From the NCBI RefSeq assembly GCF_900128525.1, contig NZ_FQTQ01000083.1:1-57538 (forward strand): a DNA stretch of 57,538 nucleotides, read 5' to 3'. Shown here piece after piece: positions 35,771 to 44,060 of the stretch (positions are counted from its first letter, which is position 1; each line of letters starts with the position of its first letter). The notes beneath the pieces were generated by a model. That model had not been told where the DNA came from, searched no databases, and worked only from the letters and a program-made list of their open reading frames with translations. The position numbers and the translations under genes were made by a program. The DNA comes from a methanotrophic endosymbiont of Bathymodiolus puteoserpentis (Logatchev). GTDB lineage: Bacteria; Pseudomonadota; Gammaproteobacteria; Methylococcales; Methylomonadaceae.

Positions 35771-36091
35771 ATGAGTAATTGTTGTAGTGATCCTACAGAG
35801 ATATCCAAACTAGATCCTAGAGAGTTAGTGCGCGAGCAAACTCGCCATGGCGATTTGCAGCGAGAACTTTTCACCAGTGATCCGGAAAAGCTAATGTTGC
35901 ACGAGTTGCGCGAGGCAAGCACTTACCTACGTGAGCTTGCAGCTTTGCGTGCGTATTATGATTCGGTTCGGCTTGCCGCCATTGCTTTATTAGATCAATC
36001 TAGCGCTTCTGTCGTGCAACGTATTATCGATAAAGAACCTGAAACTGAGGTAGGCAAAGCAGCAGCGGCACGATTACAAAAAATACAATGA
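35771..36091 (+). CDS. conserved small protein, function unknown
   Basis: 106-residue protein not recognised. It starts MSNCCSDP, with a Cys pair, then is highly charged and helical (ELVREQTRHGDLQREL, LMLHELREASTYLREL) and ends in a helical stretch. There is no membrane helix or signal peptide. Its stop overlaps the start of the next gene in ATGA, which indicates translational coupling, so its role may be tied to the one-domain asparaginase. Confidence 0.75.
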   Translation: MSNCCSDPTEISKLDPRELVREQTRHGDLQRELFTSDPEKLMLHELREASTYLRELAALRAYYDSVRLAAIALLDQSSASVVQRIIDKEPETEVGKAAAARLQKIQ

Positions 36092-36573
36092 TAAAGCTGA
36101 TTATTACAGGCGGTACGATTGATAAACGTTATAACGAATTAAATGGTGAAATGTATTTTCCAGAAACGCATTTGCCGGCTATGTTACAGCAGTCGCGCTG
36201 TAAGCTGGATATTGACCTCCAGCTTTTAATGCTCAAAGATAGTTTAGCTATGACTGATGCGGATAGAGAGGTATTAAGTCAAGCGTGTAGCACAACAGGG
36301 CCGCAGCAAATTATTATCACTCATGGCACTGATACTATGGTTGAAAGTGCACAGTACTTAGCTAAGACGATAACCGATAAAACTATCGTTTTAGTCGGTG
36401 CGATGGTTCCCTATATGGTGAGTCAGTCTGATGCGCTATTTAATCTAGGTTGTGCGCTTACTGCTGTGCAATTACTGCCGGTAGGTGTTTATATCGCCAT
36501 GAATGGCAAAGTGTTTGCTTGGGATAAGGTCATAAAGGATCGGCAGGCCGGTGAATTTAAAGCAAGCATGTAA
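36088..36573 (+). CDS. single-domain asparaginase-like protein
   Basis: 161 residues covering only the N-terminal domain of L-asparaginase/GatD-type enzymes, which are normally about 330 residues. Conserved: ITGGTID with the nucleophilic Thr, THGTDTM with the second Thr and its Asp, and TDKTIVLVGAM with the Lys of the catalytic triad. The C-terminal domain that supplies part of the neighbouring active site is absent, and no remnant follows the stop. Short stand-alone forms exist, so this may be a genuine family rather than a truncation. It overlaps the preceding gene by 4 bases. Confidence 0.8.
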   Translation: MIKLIITGGTIDKRYNELNGEMYFPETHLPAMLQQSRCKLDIDLQLLMLKDSLAMTDADREVLSQACSTTGPQQIIITHGTDTMVESAQYLAKTITDKTIVLVGAMVPYMVSQSDALFNLGCALTAVQLLPVGVYIAMNGKVFAWDKVIKDRQAGEFKASM

Positions 36574-36685
36574 GAAATTTTTTAGAGCCCCCAATAAAGT
36601 ATAATTTTTTGCGGGAGTCATTTTAACTGCGTGGTTAAGGTCGTTCAGTCAGGGTTGGCTGTGTTTCCGGGTATAATCTCTAAGG

Positions 36686-37441
36686 CTATTCAATAAAAAT
36701 AAGCTGCTTATCTAAAAATTGCTGTAATGCTTCAAGCGCAGCATTTTGTAAAGCTTCTGAACTGTTTTCCGGCAATATTTCTTTTAGGCAGTCATTAATA
36801 AGTTTGGTTTGTGGCTCTTGTAAAGTCTGTAGTAAACGAAAACTCATCGGTGCTAATTCGATAAATTTCACTTCATCTTGATAGTCTCGGTAAACGGCTA
36901 GATAAGTTGCTTGCTTCGGTGCTTCTGTTGGTAAATAGTTGGGTGAAATTTTGTGCACAGGGTATTGGTATGCTAAAAGATAAGTTAAGGGGGAAAGGCT
37001 TATCTTATGCGCGAGTGTTAATCTTGGGTTGTCAGTTTTTTCAGGTAAAATATCTTGTGCGATAGATAAGGCCATTTCAACCCATTCATAATGCGCGAGT
37101 TCGAGCATAAACGGAAAGTCATCTGCTTGTTTCTGGCGTTCATTTTGTAAATATAGAATAAATTCTTCAGGTATTTCTGAAAAATAAGGGGTAGTGCTTT
37201 GGTGTTGGCTAAAAAAGTCTTGTGCTAATTGTTGCCACTGTTCTTGATCTAATATTGTATGTAATACCGGAAAGTTACTGGATAGAAAGCCTTCTACGTT
37301 ATTAAAGAATAGCTCGCGGTACATTTGCATGCGTTGCGGGGCAACATCGATTGGGCATGCGCTAGTGTCAGGGTTGCGGATATAGGCTGAAAATTCAGCT
37401 TGCTTGGCTTTGAAGTCGATTTTAGGCTGAGAGTTGTTCAT
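36686..37441 (-). CDS. DUF2063 protein (BufC/HvfC-type RiPP partner)
   Basis: 251-residue protein of the DUF2063 family. Typical features are the N-terminal FSAYIRNPD, then MYRELFFNNVEGFLSSNFPVL, and FMLELAHYEWVEMALSIA. These proteins are partners of DUF692 enzymes in modification of metal-binding peptides (bufferins) and probably recognise the precursor. ATG 37441 is chosen as the family-like start; an in-frame ATG at 37459 is possible. The gene overlaps the end of the DUF692 gene by 20 bases, so the two are coupled. Confidence 0.85.
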   Translation of the reverse strand: MNNSQPKIDFKAKQAEFSAYIRNPDTSACPIDVAPQRMQMYRELFFNNVEGFLSSNFPVLHTILDQEQWQQLAQDFFSQHQSTTPYFSEIPEEFILYLQNERQKQADDFPFMLELAHYEWVEMALSIAQDILPEKTDNPRLTLAHKISLSPLTYLLAYQYPVHKISPNYLPTEAPKQATYLAVYRDYQDEVKFIELAPMSFRLLQTLQEPQTKLINDCLKEILPENSSEALQNAALEALQQFLDKQLIFIE

Positions 37442-38273
37442 TATTCGTATGCCATGCATTTTGTAAGGATTGGATGGTGCTTACTTCGCTTAATAGCTCT
37501 GCGACACTGGGGATATTGAAATCTCTTTCTAATAGTGTCGGAAAAACACCGTATAAAGCATAGGCCTTTTCTAGTAATTGCCACACAGGGTCGATAATGT
37601 CTGCACCGTGAGTATCGACTAGAAAATCTTCGGCTTCAACATAATGTCCGGCAATATGCACATAACTTATACGTTGAGCAGGGAGTGATTGTAAAAATTG
37701 TTCAGCATCGTAGTTGTGATTTACACTATTTACATAGATGTTATTAACATCTAATAGTACATCACAATCTGCTGCTTCAACGACAGCATTAAAAAAATCA
37801 ATTTCGGACATTTCTTGGCCTGGTGCAGCATAGTAAGAAACATTTTCGATGGCGATTTTTTGTCCTAATATATCTTGCACGCGCCGTATTCTTTGAGCAA
37901 CATGATTTACTGCCTCTTCGGTAAAGGGGATAGGCATAAGGTCATATAAGTGCCCGTTGTTGCTACAATAACTTAAGTGTTCACTATAAAATTTGATTTT
38001 ATGCTCATGCATAAAGTTTTTTAAGTTTTTTACAAAGTCTTCGTCGAGCGGGTCGGTGCTACCAATGGAGAGTGATAAACCATGACAAACAAAAGGGTGA
38101 CGCTCAGTCATGGCTTTAAATTGTTTGCCTAGTTTGCCGCCTAAGGTCATCCAGTTTTCTGGTGCAACTTCATAAAAATCAACATTTTTTAGTGGGCTAG
38201 CAAGTGCTTCGTCAAGAAAAGAGCGACGTAAACCAAGGCCTGTGCCATGAACTAAGTTTTGCGTATGGTGCAT
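37422..38273 (-). CDS. DUF692 multinuclear iron enzyme (BufB/MbnB-like)
   Basis: 283-residue TIM-barrel protein of the DUF692 family, whose studied members are iron enzymes that modify cysteines of ribosomally made peptides (MbnB for methanobactin, BufB for bufferins). Visible ligand-bearing segments are GLGLRR, FYEVAPENW, CHGLSLSIG, FYSEHLSY, AIENVSYYA, LLDVNNIYVN, YVHIAGH and TLLERDFNIP. It is the first gene of a two-gene operon with DUF2063. No DUF2282-type precursor gene is visible on either side. Confidence 0.92.
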   Translation of the reverse strand: MHHTQNLVHGTGLGLRRSFLDEALASPLKNVDFYEVAPENWMTLGGKLGKQFKAMTERHPFVCHGLSLSIGSTDPLDEDFVKNLKNFMHEHKIKFYSEHLSYCSNNGHLYDLMPIPFTEEAVNHVAQRIRRVQDILGQKIAIENVSYYAAPGQEMSEIDFFNAVVEAADCDVLLDVNNIYVNSVNHNYDAEQFLQSLPAQRISYVHIAGHYVEAEDFLVDTHGADIIDPVWQLLEKAYALYGVFPTLLERDFNIPSVAELLSEVSTIQSLQNAWHTNNEQLSA

Positions 38274-38612
38274 GAGTTTTCCTGAATAGCGAAATATGAT
38301 AGTCGAATTATAACCTTTTTTTCGTGTAAGGATTTAAATGCACGAGCACAGTTATTTTTTAAATTTGTACTATAAAAAACAGCATAAGCCGTTTTTTAAT
38401 TGATTAATCATTTCATTATTTTGCCGCTTATTTTGAGCATGCCGCACTTGTCATTAAATATCAAATTAATAATATTAGCTTGTGTCCTTATTTCGTGCGC
38501 AGGAATGGGCCTTCTTATTTATAGAGTATGATTTTTGACAAACCCCAATACTTAATGCCTGTTTTTAGGTTAAAATAGTGCAATTAATTGTAATAATCGT
38601 TTTTTATGGGCC
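38274..38612. other. intergenic region between DUF692 and DAHP synthase genes
   Basis: About 340 AT-rich bases holding two divergent promoters. I looked on both strands for a small Cys-rich precursor gene of the bufferin type and found none; the longest plus-strand frame from ATG 38339 is about 20 residues without cysteines. Confidence 0.6.
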
Positions 38613-39683
38613 ATGCAAAATCAAATTAATACTGATAATTTAAGAATCCGTAAGACTAGAGGTGTTATGGCTCCAGTGCTGATTCATGATGAATTGCCAC
38701 TGACGGAAGTCGTTGCTAAAACTATTCAACAAGCTCGTCAAGCTGTGCATAATATTTTAAGCGATCAGGATGATCGCTTAGTTGTGGTTGTCGGCCCATG
38801 TTCTATTCATGACCCTAAAGCGGCTCTTGAGTATGCTAGTAAGCTTCGAGTTATTAAAGATAAATTAAAGCAAGATTTGCATATTATTATGCGTGTCTAT
38901 TTTGAAAAGCCGAGAACAACAGTAGGCTGGAAAGGGTTAATTAATGATCCTGATCTAGATGGTAGTTTTAATATCAATAAAGGCTTGCGTATTGCACGGA
39001 AGCTATTGTTGGATTTGAATAGCCAAGGAATACCAGCAGCGACTGAATATTTGGATTTAATTACCCCTCAATATGTATCTGATTTGATTGCTTGGGGGGC
39101 AATTGGCGCAAGAACGACTGAAAGTCAGTGTCACCGAGAACTTGCCTCGGGATTATCTTGTCCGGTTGGCTTTAAAAATGCGACAGATGGTACGATAGCT
39201 ATTGCTAATGATGCGATTAAAGCGGCTATGAATCCACATCATTTTTTATCTGTGACTAAAGAGGGTAATTCAGCTATTTTTTCCACTACGGGTAATGAAG
39301 ATGTGCATATAATTTTACGTGGTGGTAGTGGTGGCCCTAATTATGATGCGGTCAGTGTTGATAAGGTGGCTCGTGGCATGGAGAAGTCGGGTTTAAAAGC
39401 CAATATTATGATTGATTTAAGCCATGCTAATAGTCTAAAACAGTGTCAACGGCAGTTATTAGTTGGCGAGGATGTTGCAGAGCAAGTAGCGAGAGGTGAT
39501 CATCGTATTATGGGTGTGATGATTGAAAGTCATTTGCACGCAGGGCGGCAGGATGTTGTGGCAGGTCAAGCATTGGTTTATGGGCAAAGCATTACTGATG
39601 GCTGTATAGGCTGGAATGATACTGAGACTTTATTGAATAATTTGGCCGTCGCTGTACAAAGTAGAAGAACAGTAAAAAATTAA
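38613..39683 (+). CDS. 3-deoxy-7-phosphoheptulonate synthase (class I, AroF/G/H type)
   Basis: First enzyme of the shikimate pathway; it condenses phosphoenolpyruvate and erythrose 4-phosphate. The 356 residues match the E. coli isozymes. Visible: [68 protein letters not shown] and [13 protein letters not shown]. Which aromatic amino acid inhibits it cannot be read reliably. The ThiS-ThiG gene follows by 14 bases, so cotranscription is likely. Confidence 0.95.
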   Translation: MQNQINTDNLRIRKTRGVMAPVLIHDELPLTEVVAKTIQQARQAVHNILSDQDDRLVVVVGPCSIHDPKAALEYASKLRVIKDKLKQDLHIIMRVYFEKPRTTVGWKGLINDPDLDGSFNINKGLRIARKLLLDLNSQGIPAATEYLDLITPQYVSDLIAWGAIGARTTESQCHRELASGLSCPVGFKNATDGTIAIANDAIKAAMNPHHFLSVTKEGNSAIFSTTGNEDVHIILRGGSGGPNYDAVSVDKVARGMEKSGLKANIMIDLSHANSLKQCQRQLLVGEDVAEQVARGDHRIMGVMIESHLHAGRQDVVAGQALVYGQSITDGCIGWNDTETLLNNLAVAVQSRRTVKN

Positions 39684-39697
39684 CAGGAACAAAAAGC

Positions 39698-40675
39698 ATG
39701 AATGTTTATGTAAATGGCGAAACTAAGCAATATACAGAAAATAGTACTATCGCAGATATTGTTAGCGAGTTGGGTTTAGAAAATAAACGCATTGCTGTTG
39801 AATTAAATAAAGAAATTTTACCGTTTAATCAGTATGCACAGACTACTTGTCAGGAGGGCGACTATATAGAGGTTGTACAAGCGATTGGCGGTGGGCAGGG
39901 TGATAGCTTTACTATTGCTGGTCAAGAGTTTAAGTCGCGACTATTGATTGGTACTGGAAAATATAAGGATTTAGAAGAATCACGCTTGGCGATAGAGGCA
40001 AGTGGGGCGGAGATTGTGACGGTAGCTATTAGGCGTACCAATATCGGTCAAAATCCAGGTGAGCCAAATTTATTAGATGTTATTTCACCAGATAAATATA
40101 CTATTTTACCTAATACAGCAGGTTGTTTTACCGCTGATGATGCAGTTCGAACATGTCGTTTGGCGCGTGAATTACTCGGTGGCCATAAGCTGGTTAAATT
40201 GGAAGTTCTAGCCGATCAAAAAACCTTATTGCCGGATATTATAGAGACTTTGTCGGCCGCAGAATTATTGGTTAAAGATGGCTTTGATATTATGGTTTAT
40301 ACGAATGATGATCCCATAATTGCTAAACGCTTGGAGGATATAGGATGTGTTGCAGTTATGCCGTTAGCTGCGCCTATTGGTTCGGGTTTAGGGGTACAAA
40401 ATTCCTATAATATTTTGACTATAGTAGAAAATGCAAATGTGCCTATTTTGGTTGATGCGGGTGTGGGTACGGCATCAGATGCTGCTATTGCCATGGAATT
40501 AGGGTGTACAGGTGTATTAATGAATACGGCGATTGCGGCAGCTCAAAACCCAGTATTAATGGCTTCGGCAATGAAGAAAGGCATACAGGCAGGTCGGGAG
40601 GCGTATTTGGCAGGAAGAATGCCAAGAAAACGCTTTGCCTCAGCGTCTTCACCATTAGACGGATTAATTGCTTAA
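39698..40675 (+). CDS. thiG: ThiS-ThiG fusion, sulfur carrier plus thiazole synthase
   Basis: 325-residue fusion. Residues 1-67 are ThiS ([20 protein letters not shown], ending VQAIGGG). Residues about 70-325 are ThiG ([29 protein letters not shown] with the Schiff-base Lys; [34 protein letters not shown]). The two make the thiazole part of thiamine. The oddity is that ThiS normally needs a free C-terminal Gly-Gly to be adenylated and loaded with sulfur; here GGG runs into QGDSFTI without a stop. AGGAAC precedes the ATG. trmB follows by 9 bases. Confidence 0.92.
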   Translation: MNVYVNGETKQYTENSTIADIVSELGLENKRIAVELNKEILPFNQYAQTTCQEGDYIEVVQAIGGGQGDSFTIAGQEFKSRLLIGTGKYKDLEESRLAIEASGAEIVTVAIRRTNIGQNPGEPNLLDVISPDKYTILPNTAGCFTADDAVRTCRLARELLGGHKLVKLEVLADQKTLLPDIIETLSAAELLVKDGFDIMVYTNDDPIIAKRLEDIGCVAVMPLAAPIGSGLGVQNSYNILTIVENANVPILVDAGVGTASDAAIAMELGCTGVLMNTAIAAAQNPVLMASAMKKGIQAGREAYLAGRMPRKRFASASSPLDGLIA

Positions 40676-40684
40676 GTTTTAAAT

Positions 40685-41374
40685 ATGTCCAAAGAAGAAG
40701 TACAAAATCCGCCACGTATTAAGAGCTTTATTCGCCGAATTGGACGGATGACGGGGGCGCAAAGAAATGCTGTTGATACTTTGTGGGATAAATACTGTTT
40801 AAATCCAGAAGTTGTTTGTGATTTGCCCATTATTTTTGGACGTAGTGCTCCGGTTATTTTGGAAATTGGTTTTGGCAATGGCGAAAGTTTGGCCAAAGTC
40901 GCAGAAGATAACCCAGATAAAGATTATATTGGCATTGAAGTGCATAAGCCGGGAGTGGGTAATTTATTAGCACAACTGGAAAGAAAGCAAATTAGCAATG
41001 TTAGAATTTTTTATCATGATGCTATCGATGTTTTAGAACAATGCATTCCAGATGTTAGTTTATCAGGTATACACCTGTTTTTTCCTGATCCTTGGCATAA
41101 AAGAAAGCATCATAAACGACGTATTGTGCGACCTAGCTTTGTTAAACTTATTGCGCAAAAAATAAAGCCTGAAGGTTATTTTCATGCGGCGACAGATTGG
41201 CAGCATTATGCAGAACATATGTTGAAAATTTTGTCAGGAGCAGAGTACTTTGTTAATGCTAGTGCCAGCCAAAACTATTGTTCAAGGCCAGACTATCGGC
41301 CTTTAACAAAATTTGAGCGGCGTGGCTTGCGTTTAGGGCATGGTGTTTGGGATTTGATTTTTAAACGATTGTAA
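40685..41374 (+). CDS. trmB: tRNA (guanine-N7-)-methyltransferase
   Basis: 229-residue SAM-dependent enzyme that makes m7G46 in tRNA. Motifs: RIKSFIRRIGRMTGAQ at the N-terminus, ILEIGFGNGESL for SAM binding, FPDPWHKRKHHKRRIV and ATDWQHYAEHM, with TKFERRG near the end. It starts 9 bases after the ThiS-ThiG gene on the same strand. Confidence 0.97.
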   Translation: MSKEEVQNPPRIKSFIRRIGRMTGAQRNAVDTLWDKYCLNPEVVCDLPIIFGRSAPVILEIGFGNGESLAKVAEDNPDKDYIGIEVHKPGVGNLLAQLERKQISNVRIFYHDAIDVLEQCIPDVSLSGIHLFFPDPWHKRKHHKRRIVRPSFVKLIAQKIKPEGYFHAATDWQHYAEHMLKILSGAEYFVNASASQNYCSRPDYRPLTKFERRGLRLGHGVWDLIFKRL

Positions 41375-41591
41375 GGAGTTAGCCCTAAATTGATGCTCAT
41401 AATTGTTAGAAAGAAGTAATTGGCACAGGCATTGGTAAGAAATACTTAGAAAAATCGTTTATTTTTTAGCAGTTTTTTGTTTTTAGGCTACAATTCGTCT
41501 TATAGGTGTAGGCATTGAGTTTAGATGGTTTGTTATTTCAAATGATATAAATTGCGGTTTCTATCAATATCAGCGATAAGGCACGGGATGT

Positions 41592-43541
41592 ATGGAATTT
41601 AAAAAGCAGTTACATGAATATTCGCAATGGCGAGAAGAAATTGTCCAAGCAATTGAAATGTACAGAGAGTGGCGTGACCGTTATGGGTTAAGCGACCCGA
41701 ATAGTACAGATACCTTGTTAAATATGCTGAATGGCCTGAGTCATGATCGTATTACCTTGGCGTTTGCGGCTGAATTTTCTCGTGGTAAAACTGAGCTTAT
41801 TAATTCCTTATTTTTTGCTGAAACAGGTATCAGGTTATTACCATCATCTGCTGGACGTACTACGATGTGCCCGACGGAACTATTTTATGATGAAGCGGGT
41901 AGTTATATTCGTTTATTGAATATAGAAAGTCGCTTGGAAGATATTTCTTTGGTTGAATACAAACAAAGCCCAGAACGATGGATGCAAATTGATCTGGATT
42001 GTAATTCACCTGCACAAATGCAAGAAGCTTTTAAAGAATTAGTGGCTGTTAAAACAGTTTCTAAGGAAGATGCGGATAAATTGGGTTTATGGAATGAGCG
42101 TGAAGCAGCTGAATTAGGGATGCTAGATAGAAATGAGGTAGAAATACCTTGTTGGCGGCATGCTTTAATTAGCTTCCCTCATCCTTTACTAAAAGAAGGC
42201 TTGTGTATTTTAGATACGCCTGGGCTAAATGCCTTGGGTACTGAGCCCGAATTGACTTTAAATATGTTGCCTAGCGCACAAGCCATTATTTTTGTTTTGG
42301 CAGCTGATACTGGGGTAACAAAAAGTGACTTGGAAATGTGGCGCAATCATATCAGTATAGCTCGAGGTACTGGCAAGCAAGGTCTTGCTGTGGTCATGAA
42401 TAAAATTGATTCTATGTGGGATGATTTAGCTGGAGATGCCGGTTATGACGCATCAATTGCTTCACAGGTTAAAAATTCTGCATCCATTTTAGGTGTCAGT
42501 GAAGAGTTAATCTTTCCGGTCTCTGCTAAGCAGGCGTTGTTAGCGAAAATTAAATCTGATGATGCCTTGCTAGAGAAAAGTCGTTTGGCAGGATTAGAAA
42601 ACTATTTGTCAGATAACATTTTGCAGCATCGGCGCACTATTTTAATGGAAACCGTGGCGCATAATATTGGTTTCTTAGTTAAGGAGTCCCTAAGCCTGAC
42701 TGAGATAAAATATAAAAATGCAATGGCTCAATTGGAGGAATTTAAGAAAATAGATTTTGAAAATGCTGATATGACGGGGAAATTGATGGCCGAAACACGT
42801 GACCGTCAAAATGCTTATTTAGTTAATGTGGAAAACTTCCAAGCCAGCCGCCGAGTTTTTAGTGTGCAAGCTAGAATGCTAGTGGACTCTTTGGCAAAAG
42901 AGAGGATTGATGAGGTTATTCGTCGTACTAAAGATGACATGTCTAAAAGCCTGACTACTTACGGCATGAAACAGAATATTCGCAAGTTGTTTGATGAGTT
43001 GCGTGATTTATTACAAGACGCAGTTGATACAACAAATGAAACTCGCCGCTTAGTAAAGGCGATTCATAAGAAATTTAGAGATGAGTACGGCTTTAAAGAA
43101 ATTGAGCCGAAGTTATTTTCAATTAAGCAATATCAATTTGAGTTAGAGCAAATCTTTGAGGAAGGAGAGCTTTTTCGCTCTAGTGCTAGAACAACCATGA
43201 CTGAGCAAAGTGTTGTGGTGAAAAAGTTATACAGTACCATTATCTCAAAAGCACGTGAAGTACTGAAGCGTGCGAATAAAGATGCAACAACTTGGAGTAA
43301 TAGTGTGCTCTCGCCTTTGATGCATCAAATTAAAGACCATAAAAAGCAAATTGAAAGCCGTTTGCAAATGTTACGTAAAATTAGTGGGTCGAAAGAAAGT
43401 ATTGAAGAAAATATTGCTAACCTTGCTGCTGAATTAGGTCCATTAAAGCAGCAGCATAGGGAGTTAAAAATGATTATTAAGGCAATGAAAGTAGATAATA
43501 TTACTGAGTACAAAGACACTAGTGCAGCAGCCTTGAAATAA
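41592..43541 (+). CDS. dynamin-like large GTPase
   Basis: 649-residue protein with an N-terminal dynamin-family GTPase domain: P-loop AAEFSRGKTELINSLF near residue 56, a switch region with SSAGRTTMCPTE, G3 CILDTPGLN, and G4 MNKID. From about residue 350 it is long and helical with coiled-coil character, as in bacterial dynamin-like proteins. No membrane helix is visible; membrane contact would be through a paddle region that cannot be identified by eye. Bacterial relatives act in membrane remodelling or stress/phage tolerance, but none is close enough to assign a role. It is a single gene in an otherwise housekeeping region. Confidence 0.85.
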   Translation: MEFKKQLHEYSQWREEIVQAIEMYREWRDRYGLSDPNSTDTLLNMLNGLSHDRITLAFAAEFSRGKTELINSLFFAETGIRLLPSSAGRTTMCPTELFYDEAGSYIRLLNIESRLEDISLVEYKQSPERWMQIDLDCNSPAQMQEAFKELVAVKTVSKEDADKLGLWNEREAAELGMLDRNEVEIPCWRHALISFPHPLLKEGLCILDTPGLNALGTEPELTLNMLPSAQAIIFVLAADTGVTKSDLEMWRNHISIARGTGKQGLAVVMNKIDSMWDDLAGDAGYDASIASQVKNSASILGVSEELIFPVSAKQALLAKIKSDDALLEKSRLAGLENYLSDNILQHRRTILMETVAHNIGFLVKESLSLTEIKYKNAMAQLEEFKKIDFENADMTGKLMAETRDRQNAYLVNVENFQASRRVFSVQARMLVDSLAKERIDEVIRRTKDDMSKSLTTYGMKQNIRKLFDELRDLLQDAVDTTNETRRLVKAIHKKFRDEYGFKEIEPKLFSIKQYQFELEQIFEEGELFRSSARTTMTEQSVVVKKLYSTIISKAREVLKRANKDATTWSNSVLSPLMHQIKDHKKQIESRLQMLRKISGSKESIEENIANLAAELGPLKQQHRELKMIIKAMKVDNITEYKDTSAAALK

Positions 43542-43586
43542 GCGGCTAGTCATTTTTAAACACAACCAGTTATGCTGTTTTTTTGT

Positions 43587-43693
43587 AACTTCTCATTATC
43601 CACAGGTATTTGAGATATTAAAATTATGTAGGATGCACTTCGTTCCTCAGCACATCCTACGATATTTTTGCGTCTATTAAAAAATGAGAACTT
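43587..43693. repeat. small inverted-repeat element containing a GTAGGATG palindrome
   Basis: Outer arms AACTTCTCATT (43587-43597) and AATGAGAACTT (43683-43693), one mismatch, enclose a central palindrome 43629-43661 (GTAGGATG...CATCCTAC) of the same family as 19410-19476. A perfect DnaA-box sequence TTATCCACA happens to lie at 43596-43604. Confidence 0.65.
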
Positions 43694-43770
43694 ATATTTT
43701 TATTTGGTAAAATCAATGGCTTATATATTGGTTTATAGCCTGTATTCTTGTTTTTTTCCTCTCTGAGCGT

Positions 43771-43893
43771 CACTGTCATTAAGTTAAGAGCAATAGAATA
43801 TGGGGCGCAGTGCTTTAGCCTGTTATTTCCAGCTATGAAAGCAGGCTAAAGCACTGCGCCCCAATGAGCTAATTTCTTAACTTAATGGTAGTG
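43771..43893. mobile_element. 123-bp MITE with 11-bp target duplication
   Basis: Terminal inverted repeats CACTGTCATTAAGTTAAGAG (left) and the complement of CACTACCATTAAGTTAAGAA (right) match in 17 of 20 positions. The interior is a perfect 21-bp-arm hairpin (43802-43822 with 43842-43862; core GGGGCGCAGTGCTTTAGCC). The element is flanked by the exact direct repeat TCTCTGAGCGT (43760-43770 and 43894-43904). It has no coding capacity. The ends resemble those of IS4-family IS231-like elements, which make 10-12 bp duplications (inference). Confidence 0.85.
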
Positions 43894-44060
43894 TCTCTGA
43901 GCGTGCCTTGCTGTTTCGTTCTTCCTCCTCCGAATAATATGATCCTCAAATTCTTAGTAAATAGCTTTCTTTGGCTTATGGTTGCTGTTTTGTAGCAGCT
44001 GCAGTAAGGCATCAATAACATTCATTAATTTAATCTTCGCACCTTAGATAGGAGGGTTGT

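Noticed and set aside
38274-38612. Hidden bufferin precursor gene
   Set aside because: No Cys-containing small frame with a signal peptide and ribosome-binding site could be found on either strand.
39684-39697. TPP riboswitch before the thiamine gene
   Set aside because: Only 14 bases separate it from the preceding gene, which cannot hold a riboswitch. The region before the DAHP synthase gene shows no recognisable TPP motif.
43596-43604. Perfect DnaA box TTATCCACA
   Set aside because: A single box inside a repeat element, with no cluster, no AT-rich unwinding region and no dnaA nearby, is not enough to call a replication origin.
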